Source: Porticoccus sp002390525 (lineage in GTDB: Bacteria; Pseudomonadota; Gammaproteobacteria; Pseudomonadales; Porticoccaceae). Taken from it: 64,000 nt of DNA. This document shows positions 1 through 8,950 of this stretch, piece after piece (position 1 is the stretch's first letter; each line of letters opens with the position of its first letter). Where the stretch lies: the NCBI GenBank assembly GCA_943846655.1, contig OX044352.1:620001-684000 (forward strand). The letters run 5' to 3'. Position numbers and translations under genes: made by a program. The notes beneath the pieces were generated by a model that was not told the origin of the DNA, made no database searches, and worked only from the letters and a program-made list of their open reading frames with translations.

Positions 1-136
1 TTCTCATTACAACTTCATCATTCACAGATGCTACGACCTCATCTATGAGTATTTCTTCTGCAGTCAGTGAAAAGGAAATTGCAGTAAAGAAGTGCGCTAT
101 AAATATATACAACAGTGAAAAGTTTACTTTTATCAT
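1..136 (-). CDS. surA: Periplasmic chaperone SurA, N-terminal fragment
   Basis: Only the first 45 codons are inside the window; the gene runs off the left edge. The frame begins at an ATG whose first base is at 136 and encodes a hydrophobic signal sequence ending about at SLTA, followed by EEILIDEVVASVNDEVV. The segment VVASVNDEVV is the start of the mature SurA N-domain in gammaproteobacteria. SurA escorts outer-membrane proteins, LptD among them, through the periplasm. The start codon lies 6 bases after the lptD stop on the same strand, as expected for the lptD-surA operon. The peptidyl-prolyl isomerase domains are not visible here, so the call rests on the signal-peptide junction and the neighbour. 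Confidence 0.85.
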   Translation of the reverse strand, partial: MIKVNFSLLYIFIAHFFTAISFSLTAEEILIDEVVASVNDEVVMR

Positions 137-142
137 AATTTA

Positions 143-2722
143 TTAGTTATCAGGTATTTCATAACCAGATATTCCGTCCTGAACTATTCGATCCATTTTA
201 GATCCAAAACCTGCTATACCCTTAATTTGGAAAGAAAGAAATATACCATTATCTTCCTCCAATTTATCCATAGGTAGCGATTCTAGATCATCTCGATCAA
301 TAAATTTACGTCCCAACAAGCTAACTCGAACACAGCAACTTTCATACTGCACTCCAATAAAGGACTCCAAAATCCTAGTATTCGTGACATCATAATTATG
401 ACGAGCTACAAAATCCCAGCTCCTAGTGATTGGATATGCAACAGAAAAATCACTTTGCTCAATATCGTTGTCGTACTTTTTGCCATTTATTATTAATGGA
501 TCTTTATTATTGAATCGATAACTCAGGTTTAGAAGACGATTTCCTTGTCCACGGTATCTGAGACCAAAACTCCCACGATCAAGCTCACTATCATCTGAAT
601 CGTACTGTGCATCAGCAATAGCTCTCCAGTTGTCGCCGAGCCTCATTTGAAATTCTGCTGCATAAGGAGAATCATCTCTTTTCATCTCTTTAGTCACCGA
701 TGTTCCCAAAGATACATTTCGATCATCAAAGTAATGAATTTGTCCAAGACTGGCACTAATTCTTTCAATACCGTCTTCATCATCAATGAGGGCTGTAGTT
801 ATCCCTATAGAGACTTGTTTTGTATCAGATATTCGATCACCACCACTAAATTGCTCATCTCTAAATAGCATATCGTAATCAAAAGTCATCTCACCTGTGT
901 CGAATATTGGTAAATCACTTTGATCTTCGTCACTTGCTATTACTACATAGAGCCTTGGTTCAAATGTATGTGTATATCCTTTCAACCACGTCGTTGCTCT
1001 ATCGAGATATATTCCTGTATCTATAATCCCCAGTGGAACCGTCACTGATGGACTATCGTCACCCCCAGCATATACAGGATCATCTAAGTCGTATGTTCGA
1101 TGTTTTATTTTTAGAGTTGGGCGGAAGTAGCCCCACTCCCAAGAACTATCCCAACTAGCAGAATAATCCAATTTTAGCCTACGACCTGTTACTTTTGATT
1201 TTTCATTATGATCATAATCACTAAACTGATTATTCATACTAAATTCGAAATTACCAATAGTAAAATCACCATCAGCTTGAATTCTAGGGAGCAGTTTGTA
1301 TTGATTTAATCCATCTTTGATAAGTGTTTGATATCCTGAGCCTTCAATAAGAAAGTCCCAATTTTTAATTCTTTTTGTGGCGGTGCCTTTCTGCTTTAGA
1401 TAAGACTTGCTGATTACCTCGAGGGTTGTGGTACCAAGATCTTGAAAGTAGTCTTCGTCACTTGCTCTTGTATAATTTAGATTAGAGCTCCAACCCCTAA
1501 TAAATCCACTATGCCTTAAATCAGCCACCCATCTATCTTCTCCCTCTTGGATTTTTTTCTTCGTAATAGAATTAATATCATCACCACCACCATCATCACT
1601 GGAAAGGAATGCCCCACTAAAAATGGTTTCGGATATTCTAGAGAGATGTCGCAGTTCTAGTTCAGCCATTTCTCCACGCTCTTCTATGTATCGGGGTGTG
1701 AAAGTCGCATCATAATTTGGCGCAAGATTTAGATATATTGGCTGCGAAAAATCTAATCCATTGTCTTTACTATTTTCCCAGCTAGGAAACAGAAGTCCAC
1801 TTGTTCTTCTGTCATCAATCGCAAATCTAACCCAAGGCACATACAAAACTGGGATATCTTTGACCTCTAAGCGAACATGCTTCCCGGTAGCAATTCCTGT
1901 TCCAGGGTTCACTTCCAGTTTTGAGGTTACAAGACGCCAGGCGTTATTTCCAGGTTCGCAGGTAGTATAACCACCATCATCAATATAGAAAATATCCCCA
2001 CCGGGTCTCTGGAGATTCTGCGCTGTGCCTCGGACTCCAGATTCATGTAATAAATATGTCGCATTATTGATCTCGACATCTAAGGAATCCATATTCATAT
2101 ATGCTGCGTCTCCACGGAGTAATATGCCCGGTTCCCTAAGTTCTATATCACCCTCTAAATCTACAGTTCTATTAATTTGGTCCACAGTTGCTGTATCACT
2201 GCGTGCTTGACGATAACCCTGTGTGATATTTACATCACCTTTTAGATAAGCAACATTATCTTGAATGAGCTCTGTAGATTCGGATGCAACTCTTAATGGC
2301 GCATCCTCAGGCTCAAGGTTTGAATCTGGATAGTTGCGTTCTGGTTCAATGTAAGCACCACAACATCCAGAGGTCCTCGAGGCAAGCTGTTCCAAAGCAA
2401 GATCTTCTTCATCAATCCAATCAAGATTATTAGCTTTTTTGACTTGTGTTACTGTCTCATTTTCAATCTCTTCTTCTGCGACAGAAAAAGTTTCAATTTT
2501 ATTTGGTCTTGGATATTCATTTCCTAGTACGGACTGTTGTGAGCAAATCCACTTTCCGTCATCCCCTGTTGCACACTCCCACTGGAGATATGTGTTAGTT
2601 GTTTCTGCTAACGATTGTTGTGAAAATAAGATAATAAAAGAGATAAATACTATGTATAAGCATGATGAGCGTAATACGCTAAAGGGAATCTCACATATGT
2701 GGTTCATACCTTTTTGCATCAT
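143..2722 (-). CDS. lptD: LPS-assembly outer-membrane protein LptD
   Basis: LptD forms the outer-membrane plug-and-barrel complex with LptE that inserts lipopolysaccharide into the outer leaflet. The product is about 859 residues. A signal peptide ends near QQSLA, an OstA-type beta-jellyroll follows (repeats such as YLKGDVNITQGYRQARSD), and a long C-terminal barrel fills the rest. A Cys-Cys pair lies near residue 120 (SGCCGAY) and a second near residue 796 (YESCCVRV); LptD needs interdomain disulphides, so this pattern fits. Two further cysteines lie in the W-x-C motifs after the signal peptide. The frame is open to a TTG at 2767, but neither start has a clear Shine-Dalgarno, so I prefer the ATG at 2722; the true start is uncertain. 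It precedes surA on the same strand and is divergent from amgK. Confidence 0.95.
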   Translation of the reverse strand: MMQKGMNHICEIPFSVLRSSCLYIVFISFIILFSQQSLAETTNTYLQWECATGDDGKWICSQQSVLGNEYPRPNKIETFSVAEEEIENETVTQVKKANNLDWIDEEDLALEQLASRTSGCCGAYIEPERNYPDSNLEPEDAPLRVASESTELIQDNVAYLKGDVNITQGYRQARSDTATVDQINRTVDLEGDIELREPGILLRGDAAYMNMDSLDVEINNATYLLHESGVRGTAQNLQRPGGDIFYIDDGGYTTCEPGNNAWRLVTSKLEVNPGTGIATGKHVRLEVKDIPVLYVPWVRFAIDDRRTSGLLFPSWENSKDNGLDFSQPIYLNLAPNYDATFTPRYIEERGEMAELELRHLSRISETIFSGAFLSSDDGGGDDINSITKKKIQEGEDRWVADLRHSGFIRGWSSNLNYTRASDEDYFQDLGTTTLEVISKSYLKQKGTATKRIKNWDFLIEGSGYQTLIKDGLNQYKLLPRIQADGDFTIGNFEFSMNNQFSDYDHNEKSKVTGRRLKLDYSASWDSSWEWGYFRPTLKIKHRTYDLDDPVYAGGDDSPSVTVPLGIIDTGIYLDRATTWLKGYTHTFEPRLYVVIASDEDQSDLPIFDTGEMTFDYDMLFRDEQFSGGDRISDTKQVSIGITTALIDDEDGIERISASLGQIHYFDDRNVSLGTSVTKEMKRDDSPYAAEFQMRLGDNWRAIADAQYDSDDSELDRGSFGLRYRGQGNRLLNLSYRFNNKDPLIINGKKYDNDIEQSDFSVAYPITRSWDFVARHNYDVTNTRILESFIGVQYESCCVRVSLLGRKFIDRDDLESLPMDKLEEDNGIFLSFQIKGIAGFGSKMDRIVQDGISGYEIPDN

Positions 2723-2816
2723 GCTTGCCCGTTTTTTGTGTGAATAAACTTTTAGTAATCTAATCAATGTTACATTTTACTCATTCTGGAGCATCATGCG
2801 AGGGTTTGAGGTAGAA

Positions 2817-2845
2817 TCTATAGTCTTTTTTTTATTGAATTACAA
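2817..2845 (-). promoter_or_regulatory. Sigma-70-type promoter for lptD-surA
   Basis: Reading the minus strand, TTGTAA (2840-2845) is followed after exactly 17 bases by TATAGA (2817-2822). Transcription would begin near 2810, about 45-90 bases before the candidate lptD starts. The -35 box abuts the amgK start codon at 2848, so lptD and amgK share this short intergenic space. No sigma-E-type element was seen. This is a motif match only. Confidence 0.5.
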
Positions 2846-2847
2846 AT

Positions 2848-3915
2848 ATGACAGATTTAGTTCTTTTTGAAAATTGGATTCAGCAACATTTGTTTACTTG
2901 CGCTAGGCTTGATGAGCCGATGTTGCTTACCCAGATAAATAGTGATGCAGGTTTTAGACTATATTTTAGAATTAACTCTAAACCTACCTTAATAGCTGTT
3001 CTATCTCCGCCATCCAATGAAAATAATACCTCTTTTGTAAGGTTATCGCAGTGCTTTAGAAAACATCATGTAAGGGCGCCAATAGTCCATGCTGTTGATT
3101 ATACGTCAGGATTTTTATTATTAGAGGATTTTGGAGACGATTTACTGGCATCGTCATTTATTGGTAAATATGCAAAAAAATTCTATGCTTCCGCAGAAAG
3201 TGAGCTGATCAAAATCCAGCAAATCCCTAAAAACGAATCGATGTGTCCATCATATAATAGAGAGCTCTTATTAGCTGAAATGGATTTATTTAGGGAATGG
3301 TTTTTAAGGAGGTTAATTAAATTTGATCTAGAGGAAAGCGACAATAAGCTCCTTGATGAAGCTTTTTCAGTCATCATAGAAAGTGCATTGAAACAAACCC
3401 AAGTAGTTGTTCATCGGGACTTTCATTCAAGAAATCTAATGAGATTATCAGGTAGTTCTATTGGTGTGATTGATTACCAGGATGCGGTAATAGGACCTCT
3501 GACTTACGATATAGTTTCTCTTTATAGGGATTGCTACATCAGGTTGCCAAAAAACTGGGTAATACAAAAATCTCTAGATTATTATCGAAGGGCCGAAAAA
3601 CTAGGCATCGCATCTAGAGCTTCTGATAAAGAAATTATTTCTTGGTTGGATTTAATGGGTCTTCAACGACATATTAAGGTGCTTGGTATTTTTTCAAGAT
3701 TGCATTTGCGAGACAGCAAGCATAGTTATTTAAAGGATCTGCCACTCGTTATTCGCTACATAATTGAGGAACTAACACCATATCCAAAATTATCTAACTT
3801 TTTAGCGTGGTTTGAATGCAAGATTCTTCCAAAGGTTTTTAGTCAATCTTGGTACGAGCCGTGGGAAGAAGCCGGCGATTCTGAGTTAAAAAGTAACGAA
3901 GGGTTTAAGTCATGA
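2848..3915 (+). CDS. amgK: Cell-wall sugar kinase AmgK (MurNAc/GlcNAc anomeric kinase)
   Basis: AmgK phosphorylates the anomeric carbon of N-acetylmuramate and N-acetylglucosamine recovered from peptidoglycan, the first step of the route to UDP-MurNAc that bypasses de novo synthesis. The 355-residue product has the aminoglycoside-phosphotransferase kinase fold: the catalytic-loop motif VVHRDFHSRNLM near residue 188 and the metal-binding VIDYQDAVIGPLTYD near 205. The stop overlaps the murU start by 4 bases, and lptD is divergent upstream, which is the Pseudomonas arrangement. Sequence alone separates AmgK poorly from other APH-fold kinases, but the coupling to murU is diagnostic. No strong Shine-Dalgarno is visible. 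Confidence 0.88.
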   Translation: MTDLVLFENWIQQHLFTCARLDEPMLLTQINSDAGFRLYFRINSKPTLIAVLSPPSNENNTSFVRLSQCFRKHHVRAPIVHAVDYTSGFLLLEDFGDDLLASSFIGKYAKKFYASAESELIKIQQIPKNESMCPSYNRELLLAEMDLFREWFLRRLIKFDLEESDNKLLDEAFSVIIESALKQTQVVVHRDFHSRNLMRLSGSSIGVIDYQDAVIGPLTYDIVSLYRDCYIRLPKNWVIQKSLDYYRRAEKLGIASRASDKEIISWLDLMGLQRHIKVLGIFSRLHLRDSKHSYLKDLPLVIRYIIEELTPYPKLSNFLAWFECKILPKVFSQSWYEPWEEAGDSELKSNEGFKS

Positions 3916-4598
3916 AAGCAATGATTTTGGCAGCTGGTCGTGGAAAAAGATTGGACCCCATTACGGCAACCATTCCAAAACCACTTATTAAGGTTGCAGA
4001 AAAACCTTTGCTTCAGCATCATATTGAAAATCTAGCTTCAATCGGAATAAATGAAATAGTGATAAATACATGCTGGTTAGGTGACCAAATTGAGTCATAT
4101 TTCGGCGATGGAAAATTTTTTGGGGTGAATATAAAGTGGTCGAGGGAGTCAGAATTATTAGATACAGGCGGAGGTATTAGGAAAGCTCTACCGTTACTAG
4201 GTAGTGAACCCTTTTTACTAATTAATAGTGATATATGGTCTAATTTTCCATTAGATATGCTCTTAAATAAGAAATTACATCCTAAAATTCGTGCTCACTT
4301 AGTGTTGATTCCTAACCCTAACCATAATTTTAAAGGAGATTTTACTATAGATACTCAAAATATAGTTGGTCTTCGAGTGCCTCAAAGGGACACTTATACT
4401 TTTAGTGGAATTTCTATATTGGATCCCAAGATTTTTTGTTCTCACAACGAATCTATAAAGAAGTTTCCATTACGAGATATTTTAGCTGAGGAAATTGCTC
4501 ATCATGGAGTAACAGGTTCGATTTGGCTTGAAAGCTGGTGGGACATTGGTACACCAGAACGCCTTGATGCATTAAATAAATTTTTAACTAAAGAATAG
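3912..4598 (+). CDS. murU: MurNAc-1-phosphate uridylyltransferase MurU
   Basis: MurU joins UTP to N-acetylmuramate 1-phosphate to give UDP-MurNAc, which enters peptidoglycan synthesis after the MurA/MurB steps. The 228-residue protein opens with the nucleotidyltransferase signature MILAAGRGKRLDP, with the sugar-nucleotide PKPLIKVAEKPLLQHH motif near residue 25 and the metal-binding INSDIW near 108. Length and motifs match the short MurU/RmlA-like class without a C-terminal acyltransferase domain. The start overlaps the amgK stop (ATGA), so the two are translationally coupled. The gene is convergent with holA, 63 bases away, and no convincing terminator hairpin lies between them. Confidence 0.9.
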   Translation: MKAMILAAGRGKRLDPITATIPKPLIKVAEKPLLQHHIENLASIGINEIVINTCWLGDQIESYFGDGKFFGVNIKWSRESELLDTGGGIRKALPLLGSEPFLLINSDIWSNFPLDMLLNKKLHPKIRAHLVLIPNPNHNFKGDFTIDTQNIVGLRVPQRDTYTFSGISILDPKIFCSHNESIKKFPLRDILAEEIAHHGVTGSIWLESWWDIGTPERLDALNKFLTKE

Positions 4599-4661
4599 AG
4601 AAGACCAAATTTACTTAGAATGAATTCCAATGCAACTGCACCCATAAGACGGAACTTAAAT

Positions 4662-5708
4662 TCACTGAAGAGATATTCTAAGATTTTTGGCGTTTACTGA
4701 CCTGACACCACATAAGGCTAACACTAGTGTTGTAAGTTCGTCCCATGGCGCCCCTTGTCTTAATCCTTTTATTGCTCGATCTATTCCCCCTGAAAGTTTA
4801 AGCATTTGTTCCAATTGTCTCATTGAAATTCTGCTAATAGTTTTTTTTATAAGAGACTTTCGTTTATCCCATACACCTAATTTTTGTAATAGTGAGTCAA
4901 CATTTTTATTTGCAGAAATTGCTTCCATCGTTTTTATTAATATCCTTATATCCCTAGTAATAGCCCATAGAATAATAGTTATATCGGTACCTTCATCACG
5001 AAGCCTCCGAAGAATGCGACAAGCTTTTTTTGCATTTCCCTCCATCATTTCATCTAATAAGATAAATACGTTGAATTTCGCATTATCTATAATTAAAGAT
5101 GACATAGCCTCAGCTGATATCTCTCCCTTTGGCCCCAAGAGCTTGAGTTTTTCAATCTCTTGGGTGGCAGAGAGAAGATTTCCTTCAACTTTATCAGCCA
5201 ACACCTTTAAAGCTGCATCACTTACTTCAATACCATACCTACCAAGCTGATTATTCAGCCAGTGTGGTAACTGGATAGATGCAATGGGCCATGTTTGTAC
5301 AGAAATACCTGCTTTTGTGATCGCAGTAAACCATTTGCTTTTATTAGTTGAGCGATCCAATTTTGGGGAAATAAACAATGTTAAAGTCTTTTTAGGTATT
5401 TTTTGAAGATATTCTTGAATTACTTTTGATCCCTTCTCTCCTGGTTTTCCAGAAATTATACGAATTTCCATAAACTTTTTTTCTGAAAATAGCGACATAT
5501 TATCAACTTCAAAAAGAATAGTATTCCAATCAAACTTACTATCTACATGAAACACTTTTCTTTCACTATAACCATTTGCAGCAGCCTGCCTTCTAATAGT
5601 GTCTGCACAATCTTGAACTAAGACTGGCTCGTCCCCACTGATAATGTATGTTTCAGACAGCCCTTGCGAGCTCAAATGTTCATTGAGCTGTTCAGCCTTC
5701 AGGTTCAT
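4662..5708 (-). CDS. holA: DNA polymerase III subunit delta
   Basis: HolA is the clamp-loader delta subunit that opens the beta sliding clamp during replication. The 348-residue product has the delta-family layout: N-terminal region YIISGDEPVLVQDCADTIR near residue 21, an AAA+-like fold lacking a Walker A motif, a central LSATQEIEKLKLL helix, and a C-terminal helical collar (LRQGAPWDELTTLVLALCG). Length is typical (about 340). Its start lies inside the end of lptE, a 17-base overlap, so it is co-transcribed with leuS-lptE-holA, a standard gammaproteobacterial order. Confidence 0.93.
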   Translation of the reverse strand: MNLKAEQLNEHLSSQGLSETYIISGDEPVLVQDCADTIRRQAAANGYSERKVFHVDSKFDWNTILFEVDNMSLFSEKKFMEIRIISGKPGEKGSKVIQEYLQKIPKKTLTLFISPKLDRSTNKSKWFTAITKAGISVQTWPIASIQLPHWLNNQLGRYGIEVSDAALKVLADKVEGNLLSATQEIEKLKLLGPKGEISAEAMSSLIIDNAKFNVFILLDEMMEGNAKKACRILRRLRDEGTDITIILWAITRDIRILIKTMEAISANKNVDSLLQKLGVWDKRKSLIKKTISRISMRQLEQMLKLSGGIDRAIKGLRQGAPWDELTTLVLALCGVRSVNAKNLRISLQ

Positions 5709-6222
5709 TTTGATCCATCATTTTAATGGTAGCATTAAGGCGACGGATAATATTTTTCGCTAATTTTTTTATCATTTCACGCTTAAGCATTTCATTTTCT
5801 TCATTATTTGTTGAAACGTTATCTTCATTATAGATAAAGAACTTCTCTATCCTCAGTGTTGTTTTGGGCAATAGCACCTTTCCATCACTAGTAGAAATTA
5901 TAATATCTACTAACTCGATAATTTGTAATTCAGATACTCTTGCCGATGAGCTCACTGTTGCTGTTCGACTTTCAGATCTCTCGTTTATCAGTGTGATAAT
6001 AATCCCAGCTGTTGCTGAAGTCTCTGCAATACCTACATTACTCAACCTAAGTGACTTAATGATCGAACGATACAGTAAACTGCTCTCATCCCCACTAACA
6101 AAGACCTGTTCAATATTGCCAAGTATCTGAGCAGTTCCAGCACTTCTAAGATGCCAGCCACAACCAACTAAAAAACTACATACTAGGATGCTTAAAACAG
6201 CAACAGAGATTAATTTTTTCAT
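5692..6222 (-). CDS. lptE: LPS-assembly lipoprotein LptE
   Basis: LptE is the outer-membrane lipoprotein that plugs the LptD barrel and helps deliver LPS. The 176-residue product starts with a lipoprotein signal peptide and a lipobox LVGC followed by GWHLRSAG, the family's hallmark after the acylated cysteine (Cys21). The remainder shows the LptE pattern of a short alpha/beta fold (LYRSIIKSLRLSNV, then SESRTATVSSSARVSEL). It sits between leuS and holA, and its 3' end overlaps holA by 17 bases. Its partner LptD is encoded about 3 kb away. Confidence 0.92.
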   Translation of the reverse strand: MKKLISVAVLSILVCSFLVGCGWHLRSAGTAQILGNIEQVFVSGDESSLLYRSIIKSLRLSNVGIAETSATAGIIITLINERSESRTATVSSSARVSELQIIELVDIIISTSDGKVLLPKTTLRIEKFFIYNEDNVSTNNEENEMLKREMIKKLAKNIIRRLNATIKMMDQNEPEG

Positions 6223-6278
6223 CGTGATTTTTCCTTCTGACTTGACCTATACAATTTATTTTTTTTGGCGCGTTACAT

Positions 6279-8804
6279 TTAACTGGCAACAATATTAACT
6301 AACTTTTTCGGCACTAATATTATTTTTTGGATAGTAAGTCCATCAGTGAAGCGTTTAACATTTTCATGCTCTTTGGAAATATTCTCTATAAACTCATTAG
6401 TTGAGTCATGAGGCACTTCAATTTGGGCTCGCAATTTTCCATTTACTTGAACGATAATCTTTAATATTTTTTTTGTTAAAATTGCTTTGTCTGCATTCGG
6501 CCATTTTTCATTGATCAGCATATCTTTGTTGCCAAGCATATTCCATAGCCGATCACATATGTGAGGAGCGATAGGCGATAAAAGTAATACAATAATTTCT
6601 AGTGCTTCTCTCTCAACAGCTAACTTGGCGACACATGATCCCTCGGGCATTTTTCCTATATCATTCAGCAATTCCATTATTGCTGCAATGGCAGTGTTAA
6701 ATGTTTGTCGGTTGCTAAAGTCATTACTTACCTTAGAGATAGTAGTGTGTGTTTTATACCTAAGATTTTGTTGCTCTTGATTTAATTCACTTGGAATAGT
6801 CGATTTCGCATCTGTCTCTAAAATGTTCTTATTGACTGTTTTCCAGAGTTTTCGAAGGAAGCGTGATGCCCCCTCAACTGCACTATCATTCCATTCTAGT
6901 GATTGTTCAGGTGGTGCCGCAAACATAGTAAACAGTCTTACTGTATCAGCACCATATTGGTCTATTAACTTTTGTGGGTCTACAGTATTACCTTTTGATT
7001 TAGACATTTTAATGCCATCTTTTAATACCATACCCTGACAAAGAAGCTTAACAAAAGGTTCATCACAGGATACTAATCCCTCGTCTCGCATAAGTTTATG
7101 AAAAAACCGTGCATAGAGTAAGTGTAATACAGCATGCTCGATTCCGCCTACATATTGATCAACTGGCAACCAATAGTTTGCAGCATCGCTATCGATCATT
7201 CCTTGCTCATAATCTGGACAAGTGTATCTTGCGTAATACCAACTAGACTGCATGAATGTATCAAAGGTATCTGTTTCATGCTCAACTTTTTGATTATTTA
7301 GTGTAGTTTTTTTCCAATTTAAATCTGATTTAATAGGAGAGTTTACCCCATCCATGATGACATCTTCTGGAAGCAATACCGGCAGACGATCCATCGGAAC
7401 AGGAATCTCGTCTCCATTTGCTAAATTAAACATTGGAATTGGTGAACCCCAGTATCTCTGGCGTGAGACTCCCCAATCGCGAAGTCTATATTGTGTTTTT
7501 CTCTCTCCAAGCCCAAGTTGTTCAAGTTTCTTTGTAATAGCATTAAAAGCATCATCAGGACTCAAGCCACTAAATTCATCAGAGTTTACAGAAACAACAT
7601 CATTTGATGATTTGGAAGCATACCAGTTACTCCATTTACGTTTATCAAAAATACTTAATGTATGATGATCAGGCGAACCAGAGTCTTTATTTTTTTTTCT
7701 TGAAGAAACTCGATCAAAGACTTGTTTTATTGGTAGCTGGTGGTCATTAGCAAACTGAAAATCCCGCTCATCATGAGCAGGTACCGCCATTATTGCCCCA
7801 GTCCCGTAACCTGAGATGACGTAGTTCGCTACCCATATAGGTAACTCCTCTCCAGAAATTGGATGTAGTGCCGTTATCCCTAAATAAATACCTTTTTTTA
7901 AAGATTTTGCGATATCTGATTCACAGACTGCCTGATCTTTGCAATCATTAATAAATCTTTCTAAATCCAAATTATTTTTTGATAATGCCTTAGTGACTGG
8001 ATGCTCTGCAGCAATGCAAAGGTAAGTCACACCCATAAGTGTATCTGGTCGAGTGGTATAAACTGATAAATGATCAACATCACCTACGATTTTTTTTAGT
8101 TCAAACTTAATTTGGGCACCCTGACTTTTCCCGATCCAATTCTTTTGCATCAACTTAACTTGCTCAGGCCAATCTTTTAGATTATCTAATCCATCAAGAA
8201 GCTCATCTGCATACGAAGTAATTTTAATAAACCATTGAGGTATATCCCTTCTTTGCACTATTGAATCACAACGCCAACAGCAACCATTAATAACTTGTTC
8301 ATTTGCTAGTACAGTTTCATCATTAGGGCACCAGTTTACAGTAGCAGTTTTTTTGTAGACTAGACCTTTTTTATAAAGTTGCGTAAAAAACCATTGCTCC
8401 CATTTATAATAGTTTGGATCACAGGTCGTTATTTCACGTGACCAATCATAGCTAAACCCCAGTTTTTTAAGCTGAATTTTCATATACTCAATATTTTTAT
8501 ATGTCCATCTTGCTGGGGCTGTATTATTTTTTATAGCAGCATTTTCTGCAGGCAAACCAAATGAGTCCCAACCCATAGGTTGTAGAACATTTTTGCCCAT
8601 CATTCTTTGGTAGCGAGAGATTACGTCAGCAATAGTATAATTACGGACATGACCCATATGGAGTTTGCCGCTGGGGTAAGGAAACATAGCAAGGCAGTAA
8701 TATTTTTCTTTACCTACCTCCTTTTCAACCTCGAAAGCTCTAGTTTCCGACCAAATTCTTTGACAGTCGCTTTCAATTTCTTTGGGGCAATATTCTTCTT
8801 GCAT
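6279..8804 (-). CDS. leuS: Leucyl-tRNA synthetase
   Basis: LeuS charges tRNA-Leu in the cytoplasm and edits misacylated tRNA. The 841-residue class Ia enzyme carries the HIGH-type motif KLHMGHVRNYT near residue 48, the CP1 editing domain with TTRPDTLMG near 250, and the KMSKSKGNTVDP loop near 600. A zinc-type Cys cluster (CCWRC) lies near 176. The C-terminal domain ends in a short VQVNGKLRAQIEV segment that helps bind the tRNA. The length is slightly below the E. coli enzyme (860). It heads the leuS-lptE-holA group. Confidence 0.97.
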   Translation of the reverse strand: MQEEYCPKEIESDCQRIWSETRAFEVEKEVGKEKYYCLAMFPYPSGKLHMGHVRNYTIADVISRYQRMMGKNVLQPMGWDSFGLPAENAAIKNNTAPARWTYKNIEYMKIQLKKLGFSYDWSREITTCDPNYYKWEQWFFTQLYKKGLVYKKTATVNWCPNDETVLANEQVINGCCWRCDSIVQRRDIPQWFIKITSYADELLDGLDNLKDWPEQVKLMQKNWIGKSQGAQIKFELKKIVGDVDHLSVYTTRPDTLMGVTYLCIAAEHPVTKALSKNNLDLERFINDCKDQAVCESDIAKSLKKGIYLGITALHPISGEELPIWVANYVISGYGTGAIMAVPAHDERDFQFANDHQLPIKQVFDRVSSRKKNKDSGSPDHHTLSIFDKRKWSNWYASKSSNDVVSVNSDEFSGLSPDDAFNAITKKLEQLGLGERKTQYRLRDWGVSRQRYWGSPIPMFNLANGDEIPVPMDRLPVLLPEDVIMDGVNSPIKSDLNWKKTTLNNQKVEHETDTFDTFMQSSWYYARYTCPDYEQGMIDSDAANYWLPVDQYVGGIEHAVLHLLYARFFHKLMRDEGLVSCDEPFVKLLCQGMVLKDGIKMSKSKGNTVDPQKLIDQYGADTVRLFTMFAAPPEQSLEWNDSAVEGASRFLRKLWKTVNKNILETDAKSTIPSELNQEQQNLRYKTHTTISKVSNDFSNRQTFNTAIAAIMELLNDIGKMPEGSCVAKLAVEREALEIIVLLLSPIAPHICDRLWNMLGNKDMLINEKWPNADKAILTKKILKIIVQVNGKLRAQIEVPHDSTNEFIENISKEHENVKRFTDGLTIQKIILVPKKLVNIVAS

Positions 8805-8863
8805 CAGTTTTTTTAACCATATTGAGTTTTGGAGTTTTCTTTATATCTTTTCTTAAGTTTTCA

Positions 8864-8869
8864 ATTATA
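8864..8869 (-). promoter_or_regulatory. Possible -10 box upstream of leuS
   Basis: The minus strand has a perfect TATAAT about 60 bases upstream of the leuS start. The matching -35 region (TGGGTC, 17 bases further upstream) is poor, so the site may be weak or need an activator. Nothing else stands out in the lnt-leuS gap (8805-8950). Confidence 0.28.
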
Positions 8870-8950
8870 AGCTAAAGCCCTCTTCAGACCCAGATAGATT
8901 TTTTGGGCGGCTATTAATAGCTTTCATTTTATTGTTGCCTATAAAAGCAT

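Noticed and set aside
4613..4682. Inverted repeat CTTAGAAT/ATTCTAAG between murU and holA
   Set aside because: The arms are 54 bases apart, 8 bases long and AT-rich, with no U tract in the proper place; chance is likely.
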